The position numbers and the translations under genes are program-made. A stretch of 64,000 bases of DNA, taken from assembly GCF_034008635.1 (NCBI RefSeq), contig NZ_CP125378.1, forward strand, positions 4,278,501-4,342,500, written 5' to 3'. Position 1 is the first letter of the stretch, and every line of letters begins with the position of its first letter. Positions 9,808 to 24,509 of the stretch are shown piece by piece. The DNA comes from Pseudomonas sp. P8_229 (lineage in GTDB: Bacteria > Pseudomonadota > Gammaproteobacteria > Pseudomonadales > Pseudomonadaceae). The notes below the pieces were generated by a model. It was not told the DNA's origin, did not search any database, and saw nothing but the letters and a program-made list of their open reading frames with translations.

Positions 9808-12800
9808 ATGCCGGCTTCATTCGTTCATCTACGCCTGCACACTGAATACTCCCTGGTCGACGGGCTGGTGCGGATCAAGCCACTGGTCAAGGCGCTGACC
9901 GGCATGAACATGCCGGCCGTGGCGGTCACTGATCAGAACAACATGTGTTCTCTGGTCAAATTCTATAAAAACACCATGGGCGCAGGCATCAAGCCGATCT
10001 GCGGCGCCGACCTGTGGCTGTCGAACAAGGATCCGGACGCGCCACTGAGCCGGATCAGCCTGTTGGTGATGAACGCCAAGGGCTATCGCAACCTTACCGA
10101 GCTGATCTCGCGCGGCTTCATCGACGGTCAGCGCAACGGCATGATCATCATCGAGCGCGAATGGGTCGCCGAGGCCAACGAAGGCCTGATCATGCTGTCC
10201 GCCGCCAAAGAAGGCGAGATCGGCATGGCCATGATTGGCGGCAACCCGGCCGAGGCCGAAGCGCTGGCGCGGGAATGGATGGCGGTGTTCCCGGACCGTT
10301 TCTATCTGGAAATCCAGCGCACCAATCGCCCCAACGATGAAGAACAGTTGCACGGCGCCGTGGCCCTGGCCGACAAGCTTGGCGCACCGCTGGTGGCAAC
10401 CAACGATGTGCGCTTTATCAAGCAGGAAGATTTCGCAGCCCACGAAACCCGCGTGTGCATCGGTGAGGGCCGCGCCCTCGACGATCCGCGGCGCTCGAAG
10501 AATTACAGCGACCAGCAATACCTCAAAAGCGCCGAGGAAATGGCCGAGCTGTTCAGCGACATTCCCGACGCCATCGAAAACACCGTCGAGATTGCCAAGC
10601 GCTGCAACATTGAAGTGAAGCTGGGTACGCACTTCCTGCCCAACTTCCCGATTCCCGATGGCATGACCATCGACGAATACTTCCGCAAAGTCTCTTTCGA
10701 TGGTCTCGAAGAACGCCTCGCGGTGCTGCTGCCCAAGGACACCACTGAAGACTACGAAGCCAAGCGTCAGGTCTATGTCGACCGCTTGAATTTCGAGCTG
10801 GATATCATCATCCAGATGGGCTTCCCCGGTTACTTCCTGATCGTGATGGACTTTATCCAGTGGGCCAAGAATAACGGCGTGCCGGTGGGGCCTGGCCGGG
10901 GGTCGGGTGCCGGCTCGCTGGTGGCCTATGTGCAGAAGATCACCGACCTTGATCCGCTGGAATACGACCTGCTGTTCGAACGTTTCCTTAACCCGGAACG
11001 GGTATCGATGCCCGACTTCGACGTCGACTTCTGCATGGACGGTCGTGACCGGGTGATCGACTACGTGGCCGAGAAATACGGTCGCAACGCGGTAAGCCAG
11101 ATCATCACTTTCGGTTCCATGGCCGCCAAGGCTGTGGTGCGCGACGTTGCGCGGGTGCAGGGCAAGTCCTACGGCCTGGCGGATCGTCTGTCGAAGATGA
11201 TTCCGTTCGAAGTCGGCATGACCCTGGAAAAAGCCTACGAGCAGGAAGAAATCCTGCGTGACTTCATCAAGGTCGATGAAGAAGCGGCGGAAATCTGGGA
11301 GATGGCGCGCAAGCTCGAGGGCGTGGTGCGTAACGTCGGCAAGCACGCCGGTGGTGTGGTGATCGCCCCGACCAAGTTGACCGACTTCTCGCCGATCTAT
11401 TGCGACGAGGCCGGTGACGGCCTGGTAACCCAGTTCGACAAGGACGACGTGGAGGCAGCCGGTCTGGTGAAGTTCGACTTCCTCGGCCTGCGGACCCTGA
11501 CGATCATCGACTGGGCGCTGAAAACGATCAACCGCGACCGCGCCAAGGTCAATGAGCCGCCGCTGGACATCGCGTTTATCCCGCTCGACGACAAGCCGAC
11601 GTACAGCCTGCTGCAGAAAGCCGAAACCACCGCGGTGTTCCAGCTTGAATCGCGCGGCATGAAAGAGCTGATCAAAAAGCTCAAGCCCGACTGCCTGGAA
11701 GACTTGATCGCACTGGTGGCGCTGTTCCGTCCGGGCCCGCTGCAGTCGGGCATGGTGGACGACTTCATCAACCGTAAGCACGGTCGCGCCGAACTGGCGT
11801 ACCCGCACTCCGACTACCAGTACGAAGGCCTCAAGCCGGTACTGGCGCCGACGTACGGCATCATCCTGTATCAGGAACAGGTGATGCAGATCGCCCAGGT
11901 CATGGCCGGTTACACCCTCGGTGGTGCGGACATGCTGCGGCGAGCTATGGGCAAGAAGAAACCCGAGGAAATGGCCAAGCAGCGCGGCGGTTTCATTGAA
12001 GGTTGCGCGACCAACAATATCGACGCCGACCTCGCCGGTAACATTTTCGACCTGGTAGAGAAATTCGCCGGTTACGGCTTCAACAAATCCCACTCCGCCG
12101 CCTACGGCCTGGTGTCGTACCAGACTGCCTGGCTGAAGGCTCACTACCCGGCGCCGTTCATGGCCGCGGTGCTGTCGGCGGATATGCACAACACCGACAA
12201 GGTCGTGACCTTGATCGAGGAAGTGCGCACGATGAAGCTACGCCTCGACGCGCCGGACGTGAACACCTCGGAGTTCAAGTTCACGGTGAACGATGAGGGC
12301 CGGATCATCTATGGCCTGGGCGCGATCAAAGGCGTAGGCGAGGGGCCGGTTGAGGCGATCACTGAGGCGCGTCTGGCGGGGCCGTTCAAGGATCTGTTCG
12401 ATTTCTGCGCCCGGGTCGACCTCAAGCGCATCAACAAACGCACGCTCGACGGCTTGATCCGCAGCGGCGCTCTGGATCGCCTTGGCCCGTACTTCCACGA
12501 TGAGCAAAAAGCCTACCAGGCCAACATCGACCGCAACCGCGCGGTGCTGCTGACGGCCATGGAAGAGGCGATCAAGGCCGCCGAACAAACTGCACGTACT
12601 CAGGACAGCGGGCACTCGGACCTGTTCGGTGGTCTGTTCGTCGAAGAAGACGCTGACGTTTACGCCAACCATCGCAAGGCCAAGGAGTTGACGCTCAAGG
12701 AGCGGCTCAAAGGGGAGAAAGACACCCTGGGCCTGTACCTGACCGGTCACCCGATTGATGAATACGAAGGTGAAATCCGTCGTTTCGCCCGCCAGCGCAT

Positions 12801-13329
12801 CATTGATCTGAAACCGGCGCGTGATACCCAGACCGTCGCGGGCATGATCATTGCGCTGCGGGTCATGAAGAACAAGAAGGGCGACAAGATGGGGTTCATC
12901 ACCCTGGATGACCGCTCTGGACGCATCGAGGCCTCGCTGTTTTCCGAGTCGTTCCATGCGGCGCAGTCGCTGTTGCAGACTGACGCGATGGTGGTCGTCG
13001 AAGGCGAGGTCAGCAATGACGACTTCTCCGGCGGCCTGAAGCTGCGGGTCAAGCGCGTGATGAGCATGGAAGACGCCCGGACCAACCTGGCCGAAAGCCT
13101 GCGTCTGAAGCTGCAGACTCAGGACCTGAAGGGTGATCAGCTACGCTGGTTGGGTGAGCTGCTCAAGCGTCATCGCGGCGCGTGTCCGGTCACCATGGAG
13201 TACACCAGCCCCGATGCGAAGACCTTGCTGCAGTTCGGCGAGACCTGGCGAATCGATCCGGCGGATGCCTTGATTCAAGCCCTGCGTGACCAGTTCGGGC
13301 GAGACAACGTCTTCCTCCAATACCGTTGA
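9808..13329 (+). CDS. dnaE: DNA polymerase III alpha subunit
   Basis: Catalytic subunit of the replicative polymerase, 1173 residues, the usual gammaproteobacterial length. The N-terminal PHP domain starts VHLRLHTEYSLVDGLV. The polymerase core has GPGRGSGAGSLVAY and the catalytic aspartates in PDFDVDFCMDGRD (about residues 401-413). The HNKSHS-type finger motif reads GYGFNKSHSAAYG. The C-terminal OB domain (about residues 1000-1080) and tau-binding tail follow. A 76-bp gap with a hairpin separates it from rnhB. Confidence 0.98.
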   Translation: MPASFVHLRLHTEYSLVDGLVRIKPLVKALTGMNMPAVAVTDQNNMCSLVKFYKNTMGAGIKPICGADLWLSNKDPDAPLSRISLLVMNAKGYRNLTELISRGFIDGQRNGMIIIEREWVAEANEGLIMLSAAKEGEIGMAMIGGNPAEAEALAREWMAVFPDRFYLEIQRTNRPNDEEQLHGAVALADKLGAPLVATNDVRFIKQEDFAAHETRVCIGEGRALDDPRRSKNYSDQQYLKSAEEMAELFSDIPDAIENTVEIAKRCNIEVKLGTHFLPNFPIPDGMTIDEYFRKVSFDGLEERLAVLLPKDTTEDYEAKRQVYVDRLNFELDIIIQMGFPGYFLIVMDFIQWAKNNGVPVGPGRGSGAGSLVAYVQKITDLDPLEYDLLFERFLNPERVSMPDFDVDFCMDGRDRVIDYVAEKYGRNAVSQIITFGSMAAKAVVRDVARVQGKSYGLADRLSKMIPFEVGMTLEKAYEQEEILRDFIKVDEEAAEIWEMARKLEGVVRNVGKHAGGVVIAPTKLTDFSPIYCDEAGDGLVTQFDKDDVEAAGLVKFDFLGLRTLTIIDWALKTINRDRAKVNEPPLDIAFIPLDDKPTYSLLQKAETTAVFQLESRGMKELIKKLKPDCLEDLIALVALFRPGPLQSGMVDDFINRKHGRAELAYPHSDYQYEGLKPVLAPTYGIILYQEQVMQIAQVMAGYTLGGADMLRRAMGKKKPEEMAKQRGGFIEGCATNNIDADLAGNIFDLVEKFAGYGFNKSHSAAYGLVSYQTAWLKAHYPAPFMAAVLSADMHNTDKVVTLIEEVRTMKLRLDAPDVNTSEFKFTVNDEGRIIYGLGAIKGVGEGPVEAITEARLAGPFKDLFDFCARVDLKRINKRTLDGLIRSGALDRLGPYFHDEQKAYQANIDRNRAVLLTAMEEAIKAAEQTARTQDSGHSDLFGGLFVEEDADVYANHRKAKELTLKERLKGEKDTLGLYLTGHPIDEYEGEIRRFARQRIIDLKPARDTQTVAGMIIALRVMKNKKGDKMGFITLDDRSGRIEASLFSESFHAAQSLLQTDAMVVVEGEVSNDDFSGGLKLRVKRVMSMEDARTNLAESLRLKLQTQDLKGDQLRWLGELLKRHRGACPVTMEYTSPDAKTLLQFGETWRIDPADALIQALRDQFGRDNVFLQYR

Positions 13330-13468
13330 CCGGCAAGTGCCATCATTGCGCTTGTCCACAACCTGAATTTTTAATCTCGACCTCAGCGCGCCTCTCCCTT
13401 AAGGTAGGGCGCGAATAGACAACCGGCCGGCCCAAGCTCACTTGGGACACGACCCAAGACGGACGCCT

Positions 13469-14416
13469 ATGAACCCGAATTTTCTAGATTTCGAACAGCC
13501 GATCGCCGACCTGCAAGCCAAGATCGAAGAGTTGCGCTTGGTCGGTAATGACAATTCGCTGAATATCGGCGATGAGATCTCCCGCCTGCAGGACAAGAGC
13601 CGCACGCTGACCGAAGACATCTTCGGCAAGCTGACCAGCTGGCAGATCGCTCGCCTGGCGCGTCACCCGAAACGCCCGTACACCCTGGATTACATCGAGC
13701 ACATCTTCACCGAGTTCGACGAACTGCACGGCGACCGTCACTTCTCCGACGATGCGGCCATTGTTGGCGGTGTGGCACGTCTGGATGATCAACCGGTGAT
13801 GATCATCGGTCACCAGAAGGGTCGTGAAGTGCGCGAGAAGGTACGCCGCAACTTCGGCATGCCGCGTCCGGAAGGCTACCGCAAGGCCTGCCGTCTGATG
13901 GAGATGGCCGAGCGTTTCAAGATGCCGATCCTGACCTTCATCGACACCCCGGGTGCTTACCCTGGCATCGACGCCGAAGAGCGCAACCAGAGCGAAGCGA
14001 TTGCCTGGAACCTGCGTGTGATGTCGCGCCTGAAAACCCCGATCATCGCCACCGTTATCGGTGAAGGTGGTTCCGGCGGTGCACTGGCCATCGGCGTGTG
14101 CGATCAACTGAACATGCTGCAGTACTCGACCTACGCGGTGATCTCGCCTGAAGGTTGCGCTTCGATTCTGTGGAAAACCGCAGAAAAAGCGCCGGACGCT
14201 GCTGAGGCGATGGGCATCACCGCCGAGCGCCTGAAAGGCTTGGGCATCGTCGATAAAGTCATCGGCGAGCCACTGGGCGGCGCCCACCGTGACCCGGCTG
14301 CTGCCGCTGCGTCGATCCGTGCCGAACTGAGCTCGCAACTGGCGATGCTGCAAAAGTTCGACAACGAAGCGCTGCTCAAGCGCCGTTACGATCGACTGAT
14401 GAGCTACGGTCTCTAA
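13469..14416 (+). CDS. accA: acetyl-CoA carboxylase carboxyltransferase subunit alpha
   Basis: With AccD, transfers the carboxyl group from biotin to acetyl-CoA to give malonyl-CoA. ATG 13469 gives [15 protein letters not shown], the family's normal start and a 315-residue product; the frame extends upstream without support. Carboxyltransferase signatures are visible: [17 protein letters not shown] (RPEGYRKA), [18 protein letters not shown] and the oxyanion glycines of [12 protein letters not shown]. Confidence 0.97.
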   Translation: MNPNFLDFEQPIADLQAKIEELRLVGNDNSLNIGDEISRLQDKSRTLTEDIFGKLTSWQIARLARHPKRPYTLDYIEHIFTEFDELHGDRHFSDDAAIVGGVARLDDQPVMIIGHQKGREVREKVRRNFGMPRPEGYRKACRLMEMAERFKMPILTFIDTPGAYPGIDAEERNQSEAIAWNLRVMSRLKTPIIATVIGEGGSGGALAIGVCDQLNMLQYSTYAVISPEGCASILWKTAEKAPDAAEAMGITAERLKGLGIVDKVIGEPLGGAHRDPAAAAASIRAELSSQLAMLQKFDNEALLKRRYDRLMSYGL

Positions 14417-14435
14417 GAGATCTCGCAATACCCAA

Positions 14436-14525
14436 TGTGGGAGCGGGCTTGCTCGCGAAAGCGGTATAACAGTCGACAGATGTGTTGAATGTTGAAACGC
14501 CTTCGCGAGCAAGCCCGCTCCCACA
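14436..14525 (+). repeat. REP palindrome pair between accA and tilS
   Basis: Two 23-bp arms at 14437-14459 and 14502-14524 are exact reverse complements (arm begins GTGGGAGCGGGCTTGCTCGC), separated by 42 bp. This is the Pseudomonas REP arrangement mobilised by TnpA-REP transposases. It can fold into a large hairpin after the accA stop and may help termination. Confidence 0.9.
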
Positions 14526-14561
14526 TTTGATTTGGGCAAAGAGTTAGATAGAGGTCAGTCC

Positions 14562-15878
14562 GTGAGTGATCTGCCTACCCGGCTTCTGCTGAACCTTGCA
14601 GCCTGGCGCAATGCCAGGACCTGGCATATCGCGTTCTCCGGTGGCCTGGACTCCACCGTCCTGCTGCATCTGCTTGCCGATCTCGCCAAACACCATTCCC
14701 TGCCGGCGCTCAGCGCAATCCATATCCATCACGGCCTCCAGGCTGTGGCTGATGCGTGGCCGCAACATTGCCAGTTGGTTTGCGACACGCTGGGCGTGCC
14801 GCTGCTGATCGAGCGCGTGAGCGTGCAACCGGGGGCGAGCCTTGAGCGGGCGGCGCGGGATGCGCGGTACGCGGTGTTCAGTGCGCTGACGCAAGCTGAT
14901 GACGTACTGCTCACCGGCCAGCATCGCGATGATCAGGCGGAAACGCTGTTATTTCGCCTGTTGCGTGGCGCCGGTGTCAGGGGGCTTGGCGCGATGCCGC
15001 AGCAGCGTCCGGTGGGGCAGGGCACGCTGATTCGCCCGTTGCTGGATGTTGCTCGAACCGAGCTTGAACGTTACGCAAAGGCTCACCAGTTGCGCTGGAT
15101 CGAAGACCCGTCAAACCAGGACCGGCAGTTCTCGCGCAACTACCTGCGCCATCAGGTCATGCCGCTGCTGAGCGGACGCTGGCCGCAAGCGCAGGCGAGC
15201 ATGGCCCGTAGCGCAGCGCATCTGCGTGAGGCTCAGGGGCTGCTCGATGAACTGGCGCAGATGGATCTCGCGCAGGCCTCGACCGCCCATGATTTCCAAT
15301 GGCTGCGATTGCCGTCGCTGGAGTTGGCGCCGCTGACCGCGCTGTCTGCTGCACGTCAGCGCAATGCGCTCAGCCACTGGCTCGAACCGCTGACCCGTTT
15401 GCCGGACACTGACCATTGGTCGGGTTGGGCAAATCTTTGCGACGCAGCCATTGATGCTTCCCCAGTGTGGCGTCTGGCCGATGGCGAGCTGCATCGCAGC
15501 GCCGGCCGGGTATGGTGGCTAAGCGGCGACTGGCTGCACGCGCCAGCGGTCACCATTGACTGGCGTGACCCGTCGGCAGCGCTACGCTTGCCGAATAACG
15601 GGCGTGTCATGTTCAGCGGGCAGACTCCCGTCGGGCCGTTGCGGATTGGTTATCGGCAGGGCGGCGAAGTGATGCATCTGGCGGAGCGCGGCCACCGCGA
15701 TCTCAAGCGCCTGCTCAATGAACGCGCGGTGCCGGCCTTCGTCCGTGGCAGATTGCCGCTGCTGTTTCGCGGTGCAGAATTGCTTGCGGTGGCGAACCTG
15801 CCGGGCCTTGACAGGCATGGGCAGGACGACTGGAGTTTGCATTGGCAGCCAACAGGCGAAGATCAAGGTTTGAGCTGA
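14562..15878 (+). CDS. tilS: tRNA(Ile)-lysidine synthetase TilS
   Basis: Modifies C34 of tRNA-Ile(CAU) to lysidine so that it reads AUA. I prefer the GTG at 14562 (product MSDLPTRLLLNLAAW, 438 residues), preceded by AGAGG; the frame is open to 14532. The PP-loop motif SGGLDS is at residues 26-31, the HxxDxxET motif reads QHRDDQAETLLF, and the C-terminal TilS domain carries the FVRGRLPLLF segment. The start choice is uncertain; the function is not. Confidence 0.94.
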   Translation: MSDLPTRLLLNLAAWRNARTWHIAFSGGLDSTVLLHLLADLAKHHSLPALSAIHIHHGLQAVADAWPQHCQLVCDTLGVPLLIERVSVQPGASLERAARDARYAVFSALTQADDVLLTGQHRDDQAETLLFRLLRGAGVRGLGAMPQQRPVGQGTLIRPLLDVARTELERYAKAHQLRWIEDPSNQDRQFSRNYLRHQVMPLLSGRWPQAQASMARSAAHLREAQGLLDELAQMDLAQASTAHDFQWLRLPSLELAPLTALSAARQRNALSHWLEPLTRLPDTDHWSGWANLCDAAIDASPVWRLADGELHRSAGRVWWLSGDWLHAPAVTIDWRDPSAALRLPNNGRVMFSGQTPVGPLRIGYRQGGEVMHLAERGHRDLKRLLNERAVPAFVRGRLPLLFRGAELLAVANLPGLDRHGQDDWSLHWQPTGEDQGLS

Positions 15879-16131
15879 AAGGAGCATTCCGGTAGACTAC
15901 GCTCCCTTCTTGATACAACTTCTGTGGATTCGCCTGAATTGCAGGAGTTGCCGATTACCAAGCAGTCTTTGCTGGGCGATTCCAAAAAATGTGTAGCGAG
16001 CAACGTACCGGTGTTTCATCTGCCGGTCTGTCCCAACGCGGCGGTTTTTTTGAAAGGTGCACTGTGATTAATGCAGGTGATCGGGGGCTTCGGCCTTCCT
16101 TCGCTTTCCCCGGCGGCTCGTACCGCTTTAA

Positions 16132-18634
<2,503 letters not shown>

Positions 18635-18652
18635 AGCTCATTTCTCCGGTAA

Positions 18653-20080
<1,428 letters not shown>

Positions 20081-20163
20081 TAAGTACGTGGTAAAAAAGA
20101 CACCGGATTGTGTCGGAAAAGTCGTGACAGCGATGGATTTGCCACTAATCTGATGCCTTATAT

Positions 20164-20193
20164 GCACAAGCCTGGATCTTCCAGGCTTCGTGC
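20164..20193 (+). other. hairpin in the eno-ftsB gap
   Basis: AAGCCTGGA and TCCAGGCTT pair around TCT, with an outer GCAC/GTGC pair. There is no T run. It could stabilise the eno mRNA 3' end or act as a weak terminator. Confidence 0.4.
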
Positions 20194-20252
20194 TATCAGA
20201 CGTTTCAAAGTTTTGGCGTGGCTGTCTTTTTTCACTGGATACCTGATATTCG

Positions 20253-20531
20253 ATGCGCAGTCCTTACTGGTTGTTTCTCGTTTTGCTCTTGCTGCTGGCC
20301 GGTCTGCAGTACCGTCTGTGGGTGGGCAATGGCAGTCTGGCGCAGGTCGCCGAGCTGAATCAGCAGATTGCTGATCAACACGCCGAGAACGAAGGTTTGC
20401 TGGAGCGCAACCGAGTGATGGATGCTGAAGTCAGCGAGTTGAAAAAGGGCATGGAGACCGTTGAAGAGCGGGCTCGTCACGAGTTGGGCATGGTCAAAGA
20501 CGGCGAAACCCTTTACCAGTTGGCCCAATGA
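20253..20531 (+). CDS. ftsB: cell division protein FtsB
   Basis: Small bitopic divisome protein that joins FtsQ and FtsL. The 92-residue product has one N-terminal membrane helix (SPYWLFLVLLLLLAGLQYRLW), a periplasmic coiled coil with the conserved polar stretch NQQIADQHAENEGLLERN, and the conserved ERARHELGM segment near the end. It overlaps ispD by 4 bp, as in other gammaproteobacteria. Confidence 0.95.
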   Translation: MRSPYWLFLVLLLLLAGLQYRLWVGNGSLAQVAELNQQIADQHAENEGLLERNRVMDAEVSELKKGMETVEERARHELGMVKDGETLYQLAQ

Positions 20532-21235
20532 TCAATTCCCTTCCGGCCTTCTGGGCCGTGATTCCTGCCGCGGGCGTCGGTGCCCGAATGGCTGCGGACC
20601 GTCCCAAGCAATACCTGCAACTGGGCGGACGCACAATTCTCGAACACAGCCTCGGCTGTTTCCTTGACCACCCGAGCCTCAAGGGCCTGGTGGTCAGTCT
20701 TGCTGTAGATGATCCTTATTGGCCAAACCTGGCGTGCGCCAGCGATTCGCGGATTCAGCGCGTCGAGGGCGGCTCGGAGCGTTCCGGGTCGGTGCTCAAT
20801 GCCTTGCTGCATTTGCATGCGCAAGGGGCCGACGATGAGGATTGGGTGCTGGTGCACGACGCGGCACGGCCCAACCTGAGTCGCGACGATCTGGACAAGC
20901 TGCTGGCTGAACTGGCGGATGACCCGGTCGGCGGTTTGCTCGCCGTGCCTGCGCGCGACACGCTCAAGCGCGTCGACAAGCACGGTCGCGTGGTCGAAAC
21001 CGTTGACCGCAGCGTGATCTGGCAGGCCTACACGCCACAGATGTTCCGTCTCGGCGCGCTGCACCGGGCGTTGGCGGACAGTCTGGTGGCGGATGCCGTG
21101 ATTACCGATGAAGCCTCGGCGATGGAGTGGGCGGGTCTGGCGCCGCGCCTGATCGAAGGGCGGGCGGACAATCTCAAGGTCACCCGGCCTGAAGATCTGG
21201 AATGGTTGCGTCAGCGCTGGGCCAATCGCCGCTGA
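20528..21235 (+). CDS. ispD: 2-C-methyl-D-erythritol 4-phosphate cytidylyltransferase
   Basis: Third MEP-pathway enzyme; makes CDP-ME from MEP and CTP. The 235-residue product begins with the nucleotidyltransferase signature PAAGVGARMAADRPKQYLQL and has VLVHDAARPNLSR and the C-terminal NLKVTRPEDL. In many relatives ispD is fused or adjacent to ispF; here ispF lies 3.3 kb downstream, separated by the LysR and formaldehyde genes. Confidence 0.96.
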   Translation: MINSLPAFWAVIPAAGVGARMAADRPKQYLQLGGRTILEHSLGCFLDHPSLKGLVVSLAVDDPYWPNLACASDSRIQRVEGGSERSGSVLNALLHLHAQGADDEDWVLVHDAARPNLSRDDLDKLLAELADDPVGGLLAVPARDTLKRVDKHGRVVETVDRSVIWQAYTPQMFRLGALHRALADSLVADAVITDEASAMEWAGLAPRLIEGRADNLKVTRPEDLEWLRQRWANRR

Positions 21236-21260
21236 GTGCTGTGGTGTTTGTCAGATTGCC

Positions 21261-21352
21261 TTCGCGAGCAAGCCCGCTTCCACGTTTGAATGACGCCGAA
21301 CACAAATTTGCATCCACTGGCGATCCACTGTGGGAGCGAGCCTGCTCGCGAA
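21261..21352 (+). repeat. REP palindrome pair after ispD
   Basis: Left arm 21261-21283 and right arm 21330-21352 (GTGGGAGCGAGCCTGCTCGC...) are inverted and nearly complementary, the same family as the element after accA. It lies between convergently transcribed ispD and the LysR gene. Confidence 0.85.
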
Positions 21353-21399
21353 GGCGATGTTTCAGCCAACCAATACTTTGCTGATACACCGATGACTGT

Positions 21400-22296
21400 T
21401 TAGCTCCGATATTCGGGCCGCTCAGCCAACCCTTCCTTCAAAAAATCCACCAGCTTGCGCACCTTCGGCGACAGATGCCGTTGCTGCGGATACAACGCCC
21501 ACACCGCCGTATTCGGCGGCTGATGCGCCTCCAGCAGCGAAATCAGCGCCCCGTTGTGCAAATGCTCCAGCACGTAATAGTCCGGTAACTGACACAGGCC
21601 GACCCCTTGCAGCGCCGCATCCAGCACCGCTTGCCCACTGTTGCAGCGCCAGTTTCCCTGTACGCGCTGGGAAAATTCCCGCCCGTTCTGTTCCAGTTGC
21701 CACAAGTCCGAACTGCCGATCAGGCAATTGTGCCGACTCAGTTCCGACAAACTGTGTGGGCGACCGTACCTTTCCAGGTAGGACGGTGACGCACACAGGT
21801 ACATGCGCCGTGGCGCCAGCCGCGTGGCGACCAGTCGCGAATCCTGCAGCCGGCCGAGGCGGATCGCCAGATCCAGCCCCTCATGCACCAGATCGAGCTG
21901 GCGGTTGCTCAGTTCGATGTCGACGCGCAATTGCGGGTATTGGCCCATGAACCGCGTCACCAGCGGCACGATGAACCGCTCGCCGTAGGCTACGGCGCAG
22001 GTCATGCGCAGCATGCCTTTGGGCTCGCTGGTCAGGTCGCCGACTGCGCGCAGGGCTTCTTCGCGACCGTCCTGCAGGCGTTGGCAATGCTGCAGAAAGG
22101 TCTGTCCGGCCTCGGTCAGGGTGACGCGACGGGTACTGCGATAAAGCAGACGCGTCTGCAAGCGCTCCTCCAATCGTACGATTTGTCGACTGATGTGCGA
22201 GGAAGAAACCCCAAGGCGTTCTGCTGCTGCGGTGAATTGGCTGCATTCGGCGACGGCGACGAACTCGTCGATACCTTCCCAGCGGTTTTCGGACAT
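21400..22296 (-). CDS. LysR-family transcriptional regulator
   Basis: Start at 22296 gives MSENRWEGIDEFVAVAECSQ and 298 residues; an upstream extension of 17 codons is less likely. The N-terminal winged helix-turn-helix reads SQFTAAAERLGVSSSHISRQ, and the rest is a periplasmic-binding-protein-like effector domain. It is transcribed divergently from the glutathione-dependent formaldehyde dehydrogenase gene with a 115-bp gap, so it is the natural candidate regulator of that pair. The effector is unknown. Confidence 0.9.
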   Translation of the reverse strand: MSENRWEGIDEFVAVAECSQFTAAAERLGVSSSHISRQIVRLEERLQTRLLYRSTRRVTLTEAGQTFLQHCQRLQDGREEALRAVGDLTSEPKGMLRMTCAVAYGERFIVPLVTRFMGQYPQLRVDIELSNRQLDLVHEGLDLAIRLGRLQDSRLVATRLAPRRMYLCASPSYLERYGRPHSLSELSRHNCLIGSSDLWQLEQNGREFSQRVQGNWRCNSGQAVLDAALQGVGLCQLPDYYVLEHLHNGALISLLEAHQPPNTAVWALYPQQRHLSPKVRKLVDFLKEGLAERPEYRS

Positions 22297-22299
22297 TTG

Positions 22300-22321
22300 A
22301 TTATCCCTGTACAGCAATAAT
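22300..22321. promoter_or_regulatory. inverted repeat in the LysR-frmA divergent promoter
   Basis: ATTAT (22300-22304) and ATAAT (22317-22321) are inverted around 12 bp and contain a T-N11-A core (22304/22316), the general LysR box form. It lies directly against the LysR start codon, which would fit autorepression. Inferred only. Confidence 0.35.
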
Positions 22322-22339
22322 ATTTTGCATTTGTCCTGA

Positions 22340-23524
<1,185 letters not shown>

Positions 23525-23529
23525 ACGCA

Positions 23530-23612
23530 GCGCCAAGCTACAAGCTTCAGGCGGCAAGTCAGGGCGCTTTTGCCTTTTCTTGAAGCTCGAAGCTTGCCGC
23601 TTGCAGCTGGGA
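23530..23612. repeat. imperfect inverted repeat between frmA and fghA
   Basis: The segments AAGCTACAAGCTTCAGGCGG (from about 23536) and CTTGAAGCTCGAAGCTTGCC (from about 23580) are partly reverse complementary. This resembles the AAGCT-rich intergenic repeats common in pseudomonads and may form a hairpin in the mRNA. Confidence 0.45.
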
Positions 23613-23619
23613 GAATCCC

Positions 23620-24465
23620 ATGAGTCTGGAAAACATCTCCTGTCAGAAAAGTTTCGGCGGTTGGCACAAGCGCTATCGCCATCGCTCCGACGTGCTCGGC
23701 TGCGACATGGTGTTTGCCGTGTACCTGCCGCCGCAAGCAGAGCAGGGCGGTCAGTTGCCGGTGCTGTACTGGTTGTCGGGGTTGACCTGCACCGACGAGA
23801 ACTTCATGCAGAAGGCCGGGGCGATGCGCATGGCGGCCGAACTCGGGCTGATCATCGTCGCGCCGGACACCAGCCCGCGTGGCCCGGATGTGCCGGGTGA
23901 CCCGGATGGCGCCTGGGACTTCGGCCACGGCGCCGGGTTCTACCTGAATGCCACACAGGAACCGTGGTCGCGGCACTATCGGATGCATGACTACGTCGTG
24001 CAGGAATTGCCTGCACTGGTTGAAGCGCATTTCCCGGCCTCGGACAAGCGCAGCATCAGCGGCCACTCCATGGGCGGCCACGGGGCGTTGGTCTGCGCGC
24101 TGCGCAATCCGGGGCGTTACCAGTCGGTGTCGGCGTTTTCGCCGATCAACAACCCGATGGATTGTCCGTGGGGGCAGAAGGCGTTCTCCCGTTACCTGGG
24201 TGAAGACCGCTCCAAGTGGAAAGAATGGGATGCCTGCGCGCTGATCGCAGAGGCCGAAGAGAAACTGCCATTGTTGGTGGACCAGGGCGATCGCGATGAT
24301 TTCCTCGAAAACCAGCTCAAGCCCGAGGCTCTGCAACAAGCGGCAAAACAAGCGGGTCATCCGCTGACGTTGCGCCTGCAACCGGGCTACGACCACAGCT
24401 ATTTCTTCATCGCAAGCTTCATTGACGACCACTTGCAGCATCACGCACGCGCCCTGCGCGGTTAA
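23620..24465 (+). CDS. fghA: S-formylglutathione hydrolase
   Basis: Serine esterase D-type hydrolase that splits S-formylglutathione into formate and glutathione, completing formaldehyde detoxification. The 281-residue product has the nucleophile elbow [11 protein letters not shown] (serine near residue 150), a catalytic aspartate in [11 protein letters not shown] and the histidine in [16 protein letters not shown]. The start ATG has GGGAG just upstream. A hairpin terminator follows its stop. Confidence 0.95.
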   Translation: MSLENISCQKSFGGWHKRYRHRSDVLGCDMVFAVYLPPQAEQGGQLPVLYWLSGLTCTDENFMQKAGAMRMAAELGLIIVAPDTSPRGPDVPGDPDGAWDFGHGAGFYLNATQEPWSRHYRMHDYVVQELPALVEAHFPASDKRSISGHSMGGHGALVCALRNPGRYQSVSAFSPINNPMDCPWGQKAFSRYLGEDRSKWKEWDACALIAEAEEKLPLLVDQGDRDDFLENQLKPEALQQAAKQAGHPLTLRLQPGYDHSYFFIASFIDDHLQHHARALRG

Positions 24466-24476
24466 TGCAGGTAGAA

Positions 24477-24509
24477 TCACGCCCTGACAAAAATCGGGGC
24501 GTTTTTTTT
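24477..24509 (+). terminator. fghA terminator abutting the ispF start codon
   Basis: CGCCC and GGGCG pair around TGACAAAAATCG and are followed by eight T residues. The T tract ends exactly at the ATG of ispF (24510), leaving no room for a Shine-Dalgarno sequence except inside the stem. Confidence 0.75.

Noticed and set aside
9829..12189. 786-residue antisense frame within dnaE
   Set aside because: Shadow of dnaE codon bias; composition (His, Gln and Val rich) is typical of an antisense artefact.
14436..14525. Possible CRISPR-like or ncRNA repeat after accA (and the similar elements elsewhere)
   Set aside because: Arms are inverted, not direct, occur singly and match Pseudomonas REP palindromes; there is no spacer array or cas gene.
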